From assembly GCF_005116575.1 (NCBI RefSeq), contig NZ_SWCN01000007.1, positions 170,557 through 234,556 of the forward strand: 64,000 nucleotides of DNA, given 5' to 3'. This document shows, one piece after another, positions 63,774-64,000 of the stretch. The first letter of the stretch is position 1. The number at the start of each line of letters is the position of its first letter. The notes below the pieces were generated by a model, which did not search any database, was not told the origin of the DNA, and was given only the letters and a program-made list of their open reading frames with translations. Origin of the DNA: Desulforhopalus sp. IMCC35007. GTDB lineage: Bacteria > Desulfobacterota > Desulfobulbia > Desulfobulbales > Desulfocapsaceae. The translations under genes were made by a program, and so were the position numbers.

Positions 63774-63905
63774 TTACTTCAGATATTTTATGATTAAAGG
63801 TGGTCACTCAAGCAAGATCGTTAACCGTGAAACACAGACACGGACTTTTGCGTAAAAAACCGAACATGGCTCTTTAGATATGATGGTTGCCACATAAACA
63901 AAACA

Positions 63906-63983
63906 GACCTGCCTACCTTGCAAACGTGGGTTAAGTTGAGAGCATAAACAATCAACTCAGAGCCAAAATCAAGGAGGCAGGTC
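63906..63983 (+). promoter_or_regulatory. Long-range hairpin that would sequester the ribosome binding site
   Basis: GACCTGCCTACCTT (63906) is complementary, with one bulged base, to AAGGAGGCAGGTC (63971-63983), which contains the Shine-Dalgarno of the next gene and ends directly at its ATG. Folding would block translation. Such protection is known in several insertion-sequence transposase genes. Confidence 0.6.
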
Positions 63984-64000
63984 ATGCAGAAAACAATAAA
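63984..64000 (+). CDS. Start of a gene cut by the window end
   Basis: ATG 63984 follows AAGGAGG eight bases upstream and encodes MQKTI before the sequence ends. The product cannot be identified. The masked ribosome site suggests a transposase, but this is only inference. Confidence 0.4.

Overview
The window reads as chromosomal DNA of a strictly or facultatively anaerobic, respiring Gram-negative bacterium, most likely a marine or sediment Desulfobacterota (Desulfobulbales-like). This is inferred from gene content, not from a marker gene: a class I hybrid cluster protein with a DUF1858 partner and a Desulfovibrio-type ferredoxin, a flavodiiron protein, NrfHA, a MetF fused to an MTHFR_C domain, a haem-c sensor kinase (DUF3365/Tll0287-like) and abundant TctABC/ABC solute uptake. 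No rRNA, tRNA or CRISPR array was seen.

Layout. 1-3.7 kb: proVWX glycine-betaine uptake (proV cut by the window edge) plus a MarR regulator. 4-8.8 kb: a soluble PAS kinase-receiver hybrid and a CheB-CheR-PAS fusion. 9.1-15 kb: a nitrosative/oxidative stress block (DUF1858 protein, flavodiiron protein, Hcp, ferredoxin) with a ZIP transporter and a Crp/Fnr regulator; a decayed RND exporter lies beside it. 15.7-23.2 kb: GntR regulator, arylsulfotransferase-family protein and TctCBA in one run, divergent from a DUF997/PanF-type symporter pair. 23.4-33.2 kb: argO/argP, a two-gene ribbon-helix-helix/coiled-coil cassette, and an eight-gene guanidino-compound operon (two amidinotransferase-fold hydrolases, RocB-like peptidase, polar amino-acid ABC transporter, M20 amidohydrolase). 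34-41 kb: a haem-c sensor kinase and NtrC-type regulator divergent from a YeiH-family transporter that has a sigma-54-like promoter. 42-49 kb: PhnA, a Na+/H+ antiporter, then a scarred zone with an IS3 remnant, a doubly frameshifted IS1182 element and a toxin-antitoxin locus whose toxin is broken. 49-51.3 kb: nrfHA. 52-59 kb: acetyl-CoA hydrolase/CoA-transferase, then TetR-HlyD-FtsX-ATPase-NodT, a complete tripartite ABC efflux system. 59-63 kb: a UroD/MetE-like methyltransferase, a CBS-HPP pair and MetF-MTHFR_C. 63.2-64 kb: a decayed PP2C phosphatase and the first bases of a gene whose ribosome binding site can be folded away.

How the parts fit. Several modules point to nitrite/NO handling: NrfHA reduces nitrite to ammonium, Hcp and the flavodiiron protein remove NO/hydroxylamine-type by-products, and HPP proteins include nitrite transporters; a Crp/Fnr-type regulator and a TTGAC-N4-GTCAA box (upstream of CBS-HPP) are candidate links. 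The two least conventional modules are the haem-c sensor/NtrC/sigma-54/YeiH circuit and the guanidino-compound operon; the GntR-arylsulfotransferase-TctCBA operon is also an unusual combination. The window carries a notable density of gene remnants (RND exporter, IS3 orfA, IS1182 transposase, toxin, PP2C phosphatase and two unidentified fragments).
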